Origin: Aestuariibaculum marinum
Lineage (GTDB): Bacteria > Bacteroidota > Bacteroidia > Flavobacteriales > Flavobacteriaceae
Length of the DNA stretch: 64,000 bases
Direction: 5' to 3'
Assembly: GCF_014596975.1 (NCBI RefSeq)
Contig: NZ_JACVXD010000003.1
Coordinates: 186,001 to 250,000, forward strand
Position numbers and translations under genes: made by a program. Shown here piece by piece: positions 57,155-64,000 of this stretch; within the stretch, counting starts at the first letter, position 1, and each line of letters starts with the position of its first letter. The notes under the pieces were generated by a model, which saw only the letters and a program-made list of their open reading frames with translations, was not told the DNA's origin and did not search any database.

Positions 57155-58369
57155 TTACAGCTGTATTTTTTTTAAATTATTCAATCGTCGATTTAAACTA
57201 AATAAAAGTACCGCACATATAAAGGCTAAACCGGTAATAATGTACCAAGTGTTTTCGAAGCCTATGCCTGCAGATAGCTGTAAACCTGCATTGTGCCCAA
57301 AAATATGAGCTACTGAAAACGAAATGGAATACAAGGCCATATATTCGCCTTGATTCCCTTTTTTAGCACGCTCTATAGCAAAAGCATTCGAGAACGGAAA
57401 GGCAACCATCTCACCAAAAGTTACCAGTAGCATACCAATAATCAGAATGCCAGACCAGGATGTAAAGTTTAAAATTAAAAAACTAATTCCTGTTAGTACG
57501 GCCCCAAAAAACACTAGCCATAGTTTGGTAAAAGCTGTTCTTTCTAACCATTTAATTAATGGCATTTCAAAGATAAAAATTACAAAACCATTCATGCCTA
57601 AAATTAAACCAATTTCAAATTCACTTAACAAATGCACATCTTTATAGTAAATGGTGATTGATGAAAAATATTGTAGAAAAACAATGCCAAATAATACCAT
57701 GGCTATAAAAAACACCAAAAAAGCGTGGTCTTTATAAACTGAAACTGGATTGTCGTTTTTTAATTCATCTAGTACTTTAGCTTTTTTAGGATTTAAAACT
57801 TTAATCATAACCAGTGCAGCAAGGACGCATGTAATACCATCTACCCAAAAAAGACCTGCATAGCCAAGACCAGTAATAATCATACCACCAATAGCGGGAC
57901 CCGCCGAAAAGCCAAGATTAATAGCTAAACGAATTAAGGTTAATGAACGGATTTTATTTTCAGGTTTACTATAGGTATTAAGCGCCACAAATATGGCAGG
58001 ACGAAAGGCATCGGCAACCATCATAACAATAAAGATTCCAATACATAGCGAAACGAAAGTGTTTAGAAATTGCAACGCAATGAACAGCACTCCTGTAGCT
58101 AATAAACTTCTAACCATAACCTTGTAATAGCCTATTTTATCGGTAAGCTTACCGCCAATCCATGATCCTACAACCGAACCTAAACCAAAGGCACTCATAA
58201 TCCACCCTACTTGACTAACACTAAAATTTAAATCTTCTTTTAAATAAAGTGATAAAAAGGGAATTACCATGGTTCCGGCACGATTTATAAACGTAATGAG
58301 TGCTAGCCACCAGATTTCATCCGACAGCCCCTTAAAGGTGTTTATGTAGTTTTTATAAAGTGTTTTCAT
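57155..58369 (-). CDS. MFS transporter
   Basis: A 404-residue, 12-helix major facilitator protein. The loop 2-3 motif reads GSWIGGKLTDKIGYYK, and the second half shows WLERTAFTKLW in the matching position. It resembles drug-efflux-type MFS proteins. Its start codon lies 24 nt from the terminator at 58393-58420, within a structured leader, so expression probably depends on attenuation. The substrate is unknown. Confidence 0.87.
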   Translation of the reverse strand: MKTLYKNYINTFKGLSDEIWWLALITFINRAGTMVIPFLSLYLKEDLNFSVSQVGWIMSAFGLGSVVGSWIGGKLTDKIGYYKVMVRSLLATGVLFIALQFLNTFVSLCIGIFIVMMVADAFRPAIFVALNTYSKPENKIRSLTLIRLAINLGFSAGPAIGGMIITGLGYAGLFWVDGITCVLAALVMIKVLNPKKAKVLDELKNDNPVSVYKDHAFLVFFIAMVLFGIVFLQYFSSITIYYKDVHLLSEFEIGLILGMNGFVIFIFEMPLIKWLERTAFTKLWLVFFGAVLTGISFLILNFTSWSGILIIGMLLVTFGEMVAFPFSNAFAIERAKKGNQGEYMALYSISFSVAHIFGHNAGLQLSAGIGFENTWYIITGLAFICAVLLFSLNRRLNNLKKIQL

Positions 58370-58392
58370 TGTTGGTTAGGCGTTAAAAATAA

Positions 58393-58420
58393 AAAAGTCC
58401 GACGTTTAAGTCGGACTTTT
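58393..58420 (-). terminator. Leader terminator before the MFS gene (candidate attenuator)
   Basis: An 11-bp stem AAAAGTCCGAC with GTCGGACTTTT (58393-58403 and 58410-58420), a 6-nt loop and a strong T run on the minus strand, only 24 nt before the MFS ATG. No minus-strand gene ends upstream within 770 bp, so it is best read as leader control. Confidence 0.75.
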
Positions 58421-58449
58421 AATACATTGTAATATAATTTTATAATAAT

Positions 58450-58519
58450 ATCACCACAATATATAGCAAGCCCGACCTCGTTCTCTCACAGAGGTATATT
58501 GCTTTTTACAAATTGTGAT
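58450..58519 (-). ncRNA. Structured leader RNA, candidate riboswitch-like attenuator
   Basis: On the minus strand three nested stems can be drawn: ATTGTG/CACAAT (58512-58517 with 58455-58460), TTGCT/AGCAA (58499-58503 with 58465-58469) and GAGGT/ACCTC (58491-58495 with 58475-58479), with an 11-nt terminal loop. The strand segment GUCGGGCUU (58476-58468) in the fold can instead pair over 9 bp (one G-U) with AAGUCCGAC of the terminator 5' arm (58418-58410). That would form an antiterminator and break two of the stems. I do not recognise a known riboswitch class. Confidence 0.5.
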
Positions 58520-58604
58520 CATATAGCGCATTGTCTAAATTTTTGAAATACAAACTTATAGAAAATAATTGGAAGTTGTATTTTTGAAATTAAAATTTAT
58601 TTGA

Positions 58605-59210
58605 ATGAAGTATGTTTTAATGTTATTAGTACTTGTTTTCGGCACTGTAGGTTGTCAAGTTAAAAAGCAGTACCACTTAGGAGAAACTGAATTTCAGCGT
58701 GAGTTGAATGCAGAATATAAGGATGCGACAACGTCGCCCTTAAAAGATGAAGATCGAAAGACTTTTGAAGGTTTGGAATTCTTTAAAAATGACTCAACAT
58801 ATGTTGTTAAGGCGACTTTAGAGTTGAAGCCTGATTCAAAATTTGTGCCTATGAAAACCACGACAAGTCGTATTTCAGAAAAACGAGTTTACGGGATTTT
58901 ACATTTTCACTTAAAAGGACAATCATTCAAATTGAACATTTATCAGGATAAAGAATTAATGACTAAAGAAGGTTATGAAGATTATTTGTTTTTACCTTTT
59001 TTTGATGAAACCAGTGGTGAAGACAGTTATGGTGGCGGACGTTACATTGATGCTCGAATTCCTTCAGGAAATACCATGATTATTGATTTCAATAAAGCTT
59101 ATAATCCATATTGTGCTTATAACGATAAATATTCTTGCCCAATCGTTCCCAGAGAAAACTATATACAAACGCGTATTGAAGCGGGAGTGAAGGCTTTTAA
59201 AAAGCATTAA
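58605..59210 (+). CDS. DUF1684 family lipoprotein
   Basis: A 201-residue lipoprotein (signal GTVGC). The DUF1684 domain has the C-terminal block FLPFFDETSGEDSYGGGRY, IIDFNKAYNPYCAY and SCPIVPRENYIQTRIEAG. The family occurs in many phyla with unknown function; the conserved Asn-Pro-Tyr-Cys region suggests a binding site. Its last 14 bp overlap the end of the convergent SRPBCC gene. A TATTTTTG -7-like element lies at 58579-58586. Confidence 0.85.
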   Translation: MKYVLMLLVLVFGTVGCQVKKQYHLGETEFQRELNAEYKDATTSPLKDEDRKTFEGLEFFKNDSTYVVKATLELKPDSKFVPMKTTTSRISEKRVYGILHFHLKGQSFKLNIYQDKELMTKEGYEDYLFLPFFDETSGEDSYGGGRYIDARIPSGNTMIIDFNKAYNPYCAYNDKYSCPIVPRENYIQTRIEAGVKAFKKH

Positions 59211-60237
59211 CAGGGTCTTCTTTAATGGCAATATAAATTTCCGTAATCCAGTCGGCAGGGTTGGGATTATTGTCGGGGTTTGTAATGTAAACTTCCAACA
59301 TTGGTCCATCTTCAGCAAATTCTAATCCAGTATCAGGAATATATTTTAAAGCGGTTTCCCAGGCTTCTTTTAAATTACGGTAATCGCCTTTTAAAGTTGT
59401 TTTTAAGGCCCTAAAAGGTTCAATGTTGCCAATTAAAATATTACTATTTTTAGGTGTTAGTTCTTCGGTTATGGGCACACAACAAGAGAATTCGGCCGTA
59501 TTATTCACCTCGTCCCATTGGGAGTAGTTTACAAATGGAGCTCCAGACATAGATATATTATGTTCTTTAGTATAAGACATAATTTGGTTAAACATGTCCT
59601 GCATTTTGTCTTCAAACTCACTTATTTCGCAGGTGGTGGAATTATATAAAAAGTGTTCCCCTGCATAACTTGTTATGCCATTAATTTTTATACTATATAC
59701 TTCCATGCTTGCTAAAACAATGCTGTCTAATTTTTCAAGACTACGTTCGTAATGTGGACCTAATTGCTCTTCCATACTTCCTGTAAAGGCAGTGTAAGCT
59801 TTAAACCCGAAAGGTAGGTCGCTGCCATAAATACTCCAGGTTACATTGGTAGAGCCGTCTTTATTTGGATTAAATACCCAGTTTATTTTTGACGCAGGAA
59901 AATCTGCAATTTGCATTTCTTGGTTTATGGTAGCGTTTGGTAAAGTTTCAAGCGTGGTTATACTACCTTGACCGCTGTCGTCTTCCCAGGAGTACGAACT
60001 ATTAATTCCAGAGGTTTGCTCGGGGTAAATAAGCTTCATTTCTGGATTGGCTTCAACCCAAGACGACCAGTCTTTCCAGTTTTTAAAGTCAATCACGTTG
60101 TTGTAAATAACCGATGCCGGGGCTTGAATGGTTCGTGTTCTACTAACTTCAAAGGTGTTAGGTTGAATAGCTACATAAATAGACGTGCCAATAACAGCAA
60201 TTAACAATAAGAATAATATGTATTTAAAAGATTTCAT
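59197..60237 (-). CDS. SRPBCC domain plus GyrI-like domain protein
   Basis: A 346-residue protein anchored by an N-terminal membrane helix (about residues 5-22). Residues about 30-170 form a START/SRPBCC lipid-binding fold (TRTIQAPASVIYNNVIDFKNW), and about 185-345 form a GyrI-like/SOUL-type ligand domain. Such fusions occur in Bacteroidota and probably bind small hydrophobic ligands at the membrane. The 3' end overlaps the DUF1684 gene by 14 bp tail to tail. Function unknown. Confidence 0.82.
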   Translation of the reverse strand: MKSFKYILFLLLIAVIGTSIYVAIQPNTFEVSRTRTIQAPASVIYNNVIDFKNWKDWSSWVEANPEMKLIYPEQTSGINSSYSWEDDSGQGSITTLETLPNATINQEMQIADFPASKINWVFNPNKDGSTNVTWSIYGSDLPFGFKAYTAFTGSMEEQLGPHYERSLEKLDSIVLASMEVYSIKINGITSYAGEHFLYNSTTCEISEFEDKMQDMFNQIMSYTKEHNISMSGAPFVNYSQWDEVNNTAEFSCCVPITEELTPKNSNILIGNIEPFRALKTTLKGDYRNLKEAWETALKYIPDTGLEFAEDGPMLEVYITNPDNNPNPADWITEIYIAIKEDPVNAF

Positions 60238-60407
60238 ATTGTTCTGTTTTTTAGAGAAGTATTTACACTATCAAAGATAAGGAATTAATATTTCTTGTTG
60301 AGAAATTATTACATTTGTAGACTTTAAAATAAAAATTTAATAACGAGAATGAGGTAATTGTCTTTAATTGTTAAATAGCCTCCTTTTCGAACTAAAACTC
60401 CAAACAA

Positions 60408-62450
60408 ATGAATTTCAAACAAATACTGGGTGTTGCTTTCGTTTCTGCTACATTGTTTTCTTGTGGTAATGATAAAGCTAAAACAACAGAAGAGGTTACA
60501 GAAGTTAAGATTGCAGAAACCCCATTTAATTATAATGTCGAGCAATTTGCAGACATTAAGGTATTGCGATACCAGATTCCGGGATGGGAGAATTTATCGC
60601 TTAAAGAACAAAAGTTAGTATATTATTTAACGCAGGCAGGACTTTCTGGACGAGACATTATCTGGGATCAGAATTACAAGCATAATCTTAAAATCCGTGA
60701 GGCTCTAGAGCAGGTCTATAACAATTATGAAGGTGATAAAACGACTGACGACTGGAATGCTTTTGTGGTGTATTTGAAACGTGTGTGGTTTAGTAATGGT
60801 ATCCATCACCATTATTCAAACGATAAATTGAAGCCAGAGTTTTCATCGGAGTATTTAAAGATGCTTTTAGCTGAAACCGATACTGAGTTGGAAGGCGAGG
60901 CATTCGACGTTATTTTTAACGATAAAGATGCTAAAAAAGTAAATTTAGCTAAGGGCATAGATAATGTATCTGCATCTGCTGTTAATTTTTATGGCGAGGG
61001 TGTTACTAATGCAGATGTTGAAAATTTTTATAAAGCAATGCAATCACCAGACCCGACAAAGCCATTATCATATGGTTTAAACTCGAAGTTGGTAAAAGAA
61101 GATGGTGTTTTAAAGGAATTGAAATATAAATCTGGCGGTTTATACGGTAAGGCTATAGATGAAATCATCAAGTGGTTAGAACTAGCTAAAGGTGTTGCAG
61201 AAAATGAAGCTCAGGCCAATGCTCTAGGATTATTGATTGAATACTATACTACAGGTGATTTACAAACTTGGGATGATTACAATGTGGCTTGGACAGCGGC
61301 CACTGAAGGTAATGTAGATTATATTAATAGTTTTATTGAAGTGTATAATGATCCGTTAGGTTACAGAGGTTCTTACGAAAGTATTATTCAGATTAAAGAC
61401 TTCGATATGTCTAAAAAAATGGCTGTACTTTCTGAAAACGCGCAGTGGTTTGAAGATAACTCACCGCTTATGGAAGAACACAAAAAGAAAAATGTTGTGG
61501 GGGTAACATACAAAGTGGTAAATGTTGCTGGAGAAGCAGGAGACGCATCTCCAAGTACACCTATTGGGGTAAATTTACCAAACGCTAACTGGATTCGTGC
61601 AGCTGTAGGAAGTAAATCTGTGTCTTTAGGTAATATTGTACAATCGTACAATAATGCAGGAGGTTCAGAGCGCTTAAAAGAGTTTGTTAATGACGAAGAA
61701 GAGTTAGAGTTAGAAGAGGCTTACGGCCAGTTAGGTGATAAATTGCATACGGCTTTACATGAAGTTGTAGGGCATGCTTCAGGACAATTAAATCCAGGAG
61801 TAGGAGAAACAAAAGAAACACTTAAAAATTATGCGTCTACTTTAGAAGAAGGACGAGCAGATTTGGTAGCACTTTATTATTTGTATGATCCTAAATTACA
61901 GGAGTTAGGTTTAGTTGAAGATTGGCAAAAAGTAGGAAAAGCAACTTACGATGGATATATTAGAAATGGCTTAATGACCCAGTTAATTCGTTTGAATTTA
62001 GGTGATGATGTTGAAGAAGCACATATGCGTAACAGACAGTGGGTATCTGCATGGGTTTTCGAAAAAGGTCAAGCCGATAACGTGATTGAAAAAATAACAC
62101 GAGACGGTAAAACATATTTCAATATTACCGATTATGAAAAACTACATAAGCTTTTCGGTGAATTATTACGTGAAACACAACGCATAAAATCTGAAGGTGA
62201 TTTTCAGGCTGTTGAAGCTTTAGTTGAAGGTTATGGAGTAAAGGTAGATCAGACACTTCACGCTGAAGTTTTAGAGCGTAACGCTCAGTTTAAATCTGCA
62301 CCTTATAGTGGGTTTGTAAATCCAGTATTGGTTCCGGTAACCGATAACAATGGAGAAATCACAGCAATTGAGGTAACTCAGCCAGAAACATTTGATGAGC
62401 AAATGTTAGATTATAGTAATCGTTACAACTTCTTACCAGAGGTAAACTAG
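60408..62450 (+). CDS. M49-like dipeptidyl peptidase III family zinc protein, lipoprotein
   Basis: A 680-residue lipoprotein (lipobox LFSC) of the M49 family. The zinc site is visible as HEVVGH near residue 450, in place of the eukaryotic HELLGH, followed about 30 residues later by EEGRAD with the third zinc ligand Glu. The helix-rich N-terminal half (about 40-320) belongs to the same fold. It is expected to cleave dipeptides from peptides in the periplasm or at the outer membrane. It has a normal length and stands as a single gene. Confidence 0.88.
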   Translation: MNFKQILGVAFVSATLFSCGNDKAKTTEEVTEVKIAETPFNYNVEQFADIKVLRYQIPGWENLSLKEQKLVYYLTQAGLSGRDIIWDQNYKHNLKIREALEQVYNNYEGDKTTDDWNAFVVYLKRVWFSNGIHHHYSNDKLKPEFSSEYLKMLLAETDTELEGEAFDVIFNDKDAKKVNLAKGIDNVSASAVNFYGEGVTNADVENFYKAMQSPDPTKPLSYGLNSKLVKEDGVLKELKYKSGGLYGKAIDEIIKWLELAKGVAENEAQANALGLLIEYYTTGDLQTWDDYNVAWTAATEGNVDYINSFIEVYNDPLGYRGSYESIIQIKDFDMSKKMAVLSENAQWFEDNSPLMEEHKKKNVVGVTYKVVNVAGEAGDASPSTPIGVNLPNANWIRAAVGSKSVSLGNIVQSYNNAGGSERLKEFVNDEEELELEEAYGQLGDKLHTALHEVVGHASGQLNPGVGETKETLKNYASTLEEGRADLVALYYLYDPKLQELGLVEDWQKVGKATYDGYIRNGLMTQLIRLNLGDDVEEAHMRNRQWVSAWVFEKGQADNVIEKITRDGKTYFNITDYEKLHKLFGELLRETQRIKSEGDFQAVEALVEGYGVKVDQTLHAEVLERNAQFKSAPYSGFVNPVLVPVTDNNGEITAIEVTQPETFDEQMLDYSNRYNFLPEVN

Positions 62451-62553
62451 AATATTTCTAGGACTATAAATTAGGAAACAGAATCCTTAAATCAAGACGT
62501 TAGTTTTTTAAAGGCTACGTTAAAAAATAAGTAGGTTAAGCTTATGGAAGATT

Positions 62554-62646
62554 TTAGGGTTCTGTTTTTGTTTTTTTATTGACACTAAAAATTAATAAAA
62601 AAACATTGACTAAAAGTAGACAACCAATTATAATTAGTACATCCAT
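62554..62646 (-). CDS. Tiny membrane peptide (30 residues)
   Basis: Minus-strand ATG at 62644-62646, stop at 62554-62556. The peptide begins MDVLIIIGCLLLVNVFLLIF and ends with a basic tail NKKTKTEP, which is a single hydrophobic helix with positive-inside topology. It lies 61 nt after the stop of the small membrane gene at 62707-62892 on the same strand. Such short peptides can arise by chance in AT-rich DNA, so confidence is low. Confidence 0.35.
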   Translation of the reverse strand: MDVLIIIGCLLLVNVFLLIFSVNKKTKTEP

Positions 62647-62706
62647 AAGTGTTTAGTTTTTGTGTTAGTTACCTATATGATGCATTAAACGCAAAAAGGT
62701 TGCGTC

Positions 62707-62892
62707 TTATTTTAAAAAAAATTTAATCGCCACAATAAAAAGGATAAATCCGATGAAAGCAAATAGCATCCAAATGCTGCCTTTGTAGAATTTTCGGTGT
62801 AGTTTTAAATCTTTTCGGTACATGAATCCTATAATGATGGAGAAGACAATAAAAAATATAATTCCGAAAATGATTTGACCTTTACTAAACAT
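62707..62892 (-). CDS. Small two-helix membrane protein
   Basis: About 61 residues starting MFSKGQIIFGIIF, with hydrophobic helices near residues 6-22 and 40-58 and a basic loop YRKDLKLHRKFYK between them. An ATG six codons upstream (to 62910) is possible. It is conserved-looking and of unknown function. It is divergent from the MazG-like gene. Confidence 0.65.
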   Translation of the reverse strand: MFSKGQIIFGIIFFIVFSIIIGFMYRKDLKLHRKFYKGSIWMLFAFIGFILFIVAIKFFLK

Positions 62893-62965
62893 ATAATTAA
62901 TTTTAGGCAAAAATAAGTAAAAGTCTAGCTTTTCAATAGACTGGTGATAAATAATATTTGAATAT

Positions 62966-63352
62966 ATGAAGAATAAAATTGAAGCTGTAAAGGCATTTCA
63001 TACAGCATTTAAAATAGGGCATAAAGAAACTCCAACCGCCGATTTAGGTTCAGACAAAAACACCTTGCGTTTTAACTTAATGAAGGAGGAAAACGAAGAG
63101 TATTTAGAAGCCGCCAATAATAATGATTTGGTTGAGGTTGCTGATGCCTTAGGTGATATGCTGTATATTTTATGTGGTACTATTATAGAGCATGGCATGC
63201 AGTATAAAATAGAAGAGGTTTTTGAGGAAATTCAGCGTAGTAATATGAGTAAATTGGGGGATAATGGTGAGCCTATTTACCGAGAAGATGGTAAAGTGCT
63301 AAAAGGTCCAAATTATTTTAAACCAAACATTGCCTCAATTCTAGATAAATAA
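62966..63352 (+). CDS. MazG-like nucleoside triphosphate pyrophosphohydrolase
   Basis: A 128-residue cytosolic protein of the all-alpha NTP pyrophosphohydrolase (MazG/HisE) superfamily. The metal-binding acidic pattern EENEEYLEA followed by EVADALGDMLYI is clear, giving an ExxE-12-28-ExxD arrangement. It probably removes diphosphate from a nucleotide and may have a housecleaning role. It is a single gene with its own terminator. Confidence 0.86.
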   Translation: MKNKIEAVKAFHTAFKIGHKETPTADLGSDKNTLRFNLMKEENEEYLEAANNNDLVEVADALGDMLYILCGTIIEHGMQYKIEEVFEEIQRSNMSKLGDNGEPIYREDGKVLKGPNYFKPNIASILDK

Positions 63353-63386
63353 AAAAAGAGAAGCTACTTTAGCTTCTCTTTTTTTA
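63353..63386. terminator. Bidirectional terminator
   Basis: A 14-bp stem AAAAAGAGAAGCTA (63353-63366) with TAGCTTCTCTTTTT (63370-63383) and a CTT loop, flanked by A and T runs. It separates the MazG-like gene from the convergent aminotransferase gene. Confidence 0.9.
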
Positions 63387-63405
63387 TCAATATTATCAAA
63401 AGTAA

Positions 63406-64000
63406 TTAGTCTACTTTGTATCTCCATCCAAATGGGTCTTCAACTTTATTCGTTTGAATATCTGTGATACGTTTCTTTAAGAAGCTAGCAAAAGTGTCCT
63501 CTAATTCTGGTAATTCGAAATCTTCGTCTTTATAACCAAATCCGGAAATAGGAGAGATTACAGCAGCTGTTCCAGCTCCAAACATTTCTTTTAATGTTCC
63601 GTTTTTAGCAGCATCAACCACTTCGTGAACAGAAAGTTTTCTAACTTCAACATTAATGCCTTCCGCTTTAGCTAATTCAACTATACTTTTACGAGTAATA
63701 CCATCTAAAATTCTATCACTTGTAGGGGCAGTAATTAGGGTGTCGTTAATGCGAACAAAAATGTTCATAGCTCCAGCTTCCTCAATGTATTCGTGACTAG
63801 TGTCGTCAGTCCAGATTACTTGTTGGTAGCCTTTCTCAACAGCTAATTGCGTTGGGTAGAATTGCCCGGCATAGTTACCCCCAGCTTTAGCATAACCAAC
63901 ACCACCATTGGCAGAACGCGAATAGGTTTGTTCGATTAATACTTTTACTTTTCCTGAGAAATAAGAACCAGAAGGTGCCGTACAAATTAAGAATTTATAT
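63406..64000 (-). CDS. ilvE: Branched-chain amino acid aminotransferase, C-terminal part (runs off right edge)
   Basis: The minus-strand frame stays open from the stop at 63406 to the right edge, giving about 198 residues. Visible family segments include NGGVGYAKAGGNYAG, QVIWTDDTSHEYIEEAG and ITRKSIVELAKAEG, which are fold-type IV PLP enzyme motifs of the branched-chain aminotransferase group. It catalyses the last step of Val, Leu and Ile synthesis or the first of their breakdown. The catalytic Lys and the start are beyond the edge. An ATG at 63766-63768 is internal and not the true start. The enzyme's valine/leucine products feed isobutyryl-CoA pathways that icmF could use, but the genes are 11 kb apart. 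Confidence 0.93.
   Translation of the reverse strand, partial: YKFLICTAPSGSYFSGKVKVLIEQTYSRSANGGVGYAKAGGNYAGQFYPTQLAVEKGYQQVIWTDDTSHEYIEEAGAMNIFVRINDTLITAPTSDRILDGITRKSIVELAKAEGINVEVRKLSVHEVVDAAKNGTLKEMFGAGTAAVISPISGFGYKDEDFELPELEDTFASFLKKRITDIQTNKVEDPFGWRYKVD

Overview
The window is AT-rich and tightly packed, and it looks like a chromosome segment of a member of the Flavobacteriaceae (Bacteroidota), possibly marine. The evidence is the family-typical gene set (type III glutamine synthetase, DUF3078, DUF4197, BlaI/M56 pairs, a type 9 secretion C-terminal domain, TonB-dependent receptors with a carboxypeptidase-like N-terminal domain), the TAnnTTTG -7 promoter elements, and the lack of obvious Shine-Dalgarno sequences. 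No rRNA, tRNA or CRISPR array was found. Species cannot be named from the sequence alone.

Layout. (1) 1-3814, minus strand: a sulfane-sulfur/persulfide module with a heavy-metal-associated domain protein, a single-domain rhodanese, an ETHE1-like persulfide dioxygenase fused to two rhodanese domains, a TauE/SafE exporter and a Crp/Fnr regulator. Three promoters here carry the same GTAAC-N4-GTTAC palindrome exactly 22 bp from a -7 element, which strongly suggests one local regulon. (2) 3945-5851: an AraC regulator and an unusual nitroreductase. (3) 6170-24138, plus strand: a carbohydrate-degradation locus with a BNR-4 propeller enzyme, a GH2 beta-galactosidase, five GH43-type catalytic domains in four genes, a GH27 enzyme, a DUF2264 (GH154-like) enzyme and a very large FG-GAP/ASPIC plus vanadium-haloperoxidase-like fusion exported by the type 9 system. 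The combination fits a type II arabinogalactan-like glycan, although no SusC/SusD pair or dedicated sensor is present.

(4) 24209-29151: a divergent nitroreductase/HxlR pair, then a TonB-dependent siderophore-type receptor and a PepSY membrane protein. (5) 29663-32949: a BlaI/M56 sensor pair whose peptidase carries three SusC-plug-like repeats, plus a separate secreted protein built from the same modules. (6) 33103-52478: mostly housekeeping genes: Ca/Na antiporter, divergent GSII and GSIII glutamine synthetases, purM, B12-dependent ribonucleotide reductase, prfA, pyrF, purU and the fused isobutyryl-CoA mutase icmF.

(7) 52479-56100: accessory DNA with small ORFs, a strong orphan terminator, an Lrp regulator and a decayed REP-associated transposase flanked by inverted REP elements. 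(8) 56119-64000: a YpdA-like reductase and an MFS transporter behind a structured leader with a terminator and a possible antiterminator (a candidate attenuator), then DUF1684, an SRPBCC/GyrI-like protein, an M49-like peptidase, small membrane proteins, a MazG-like pyrophosphohydrolase and the 3' part of a branched-chain aminotransferase gene cut by the window edge.
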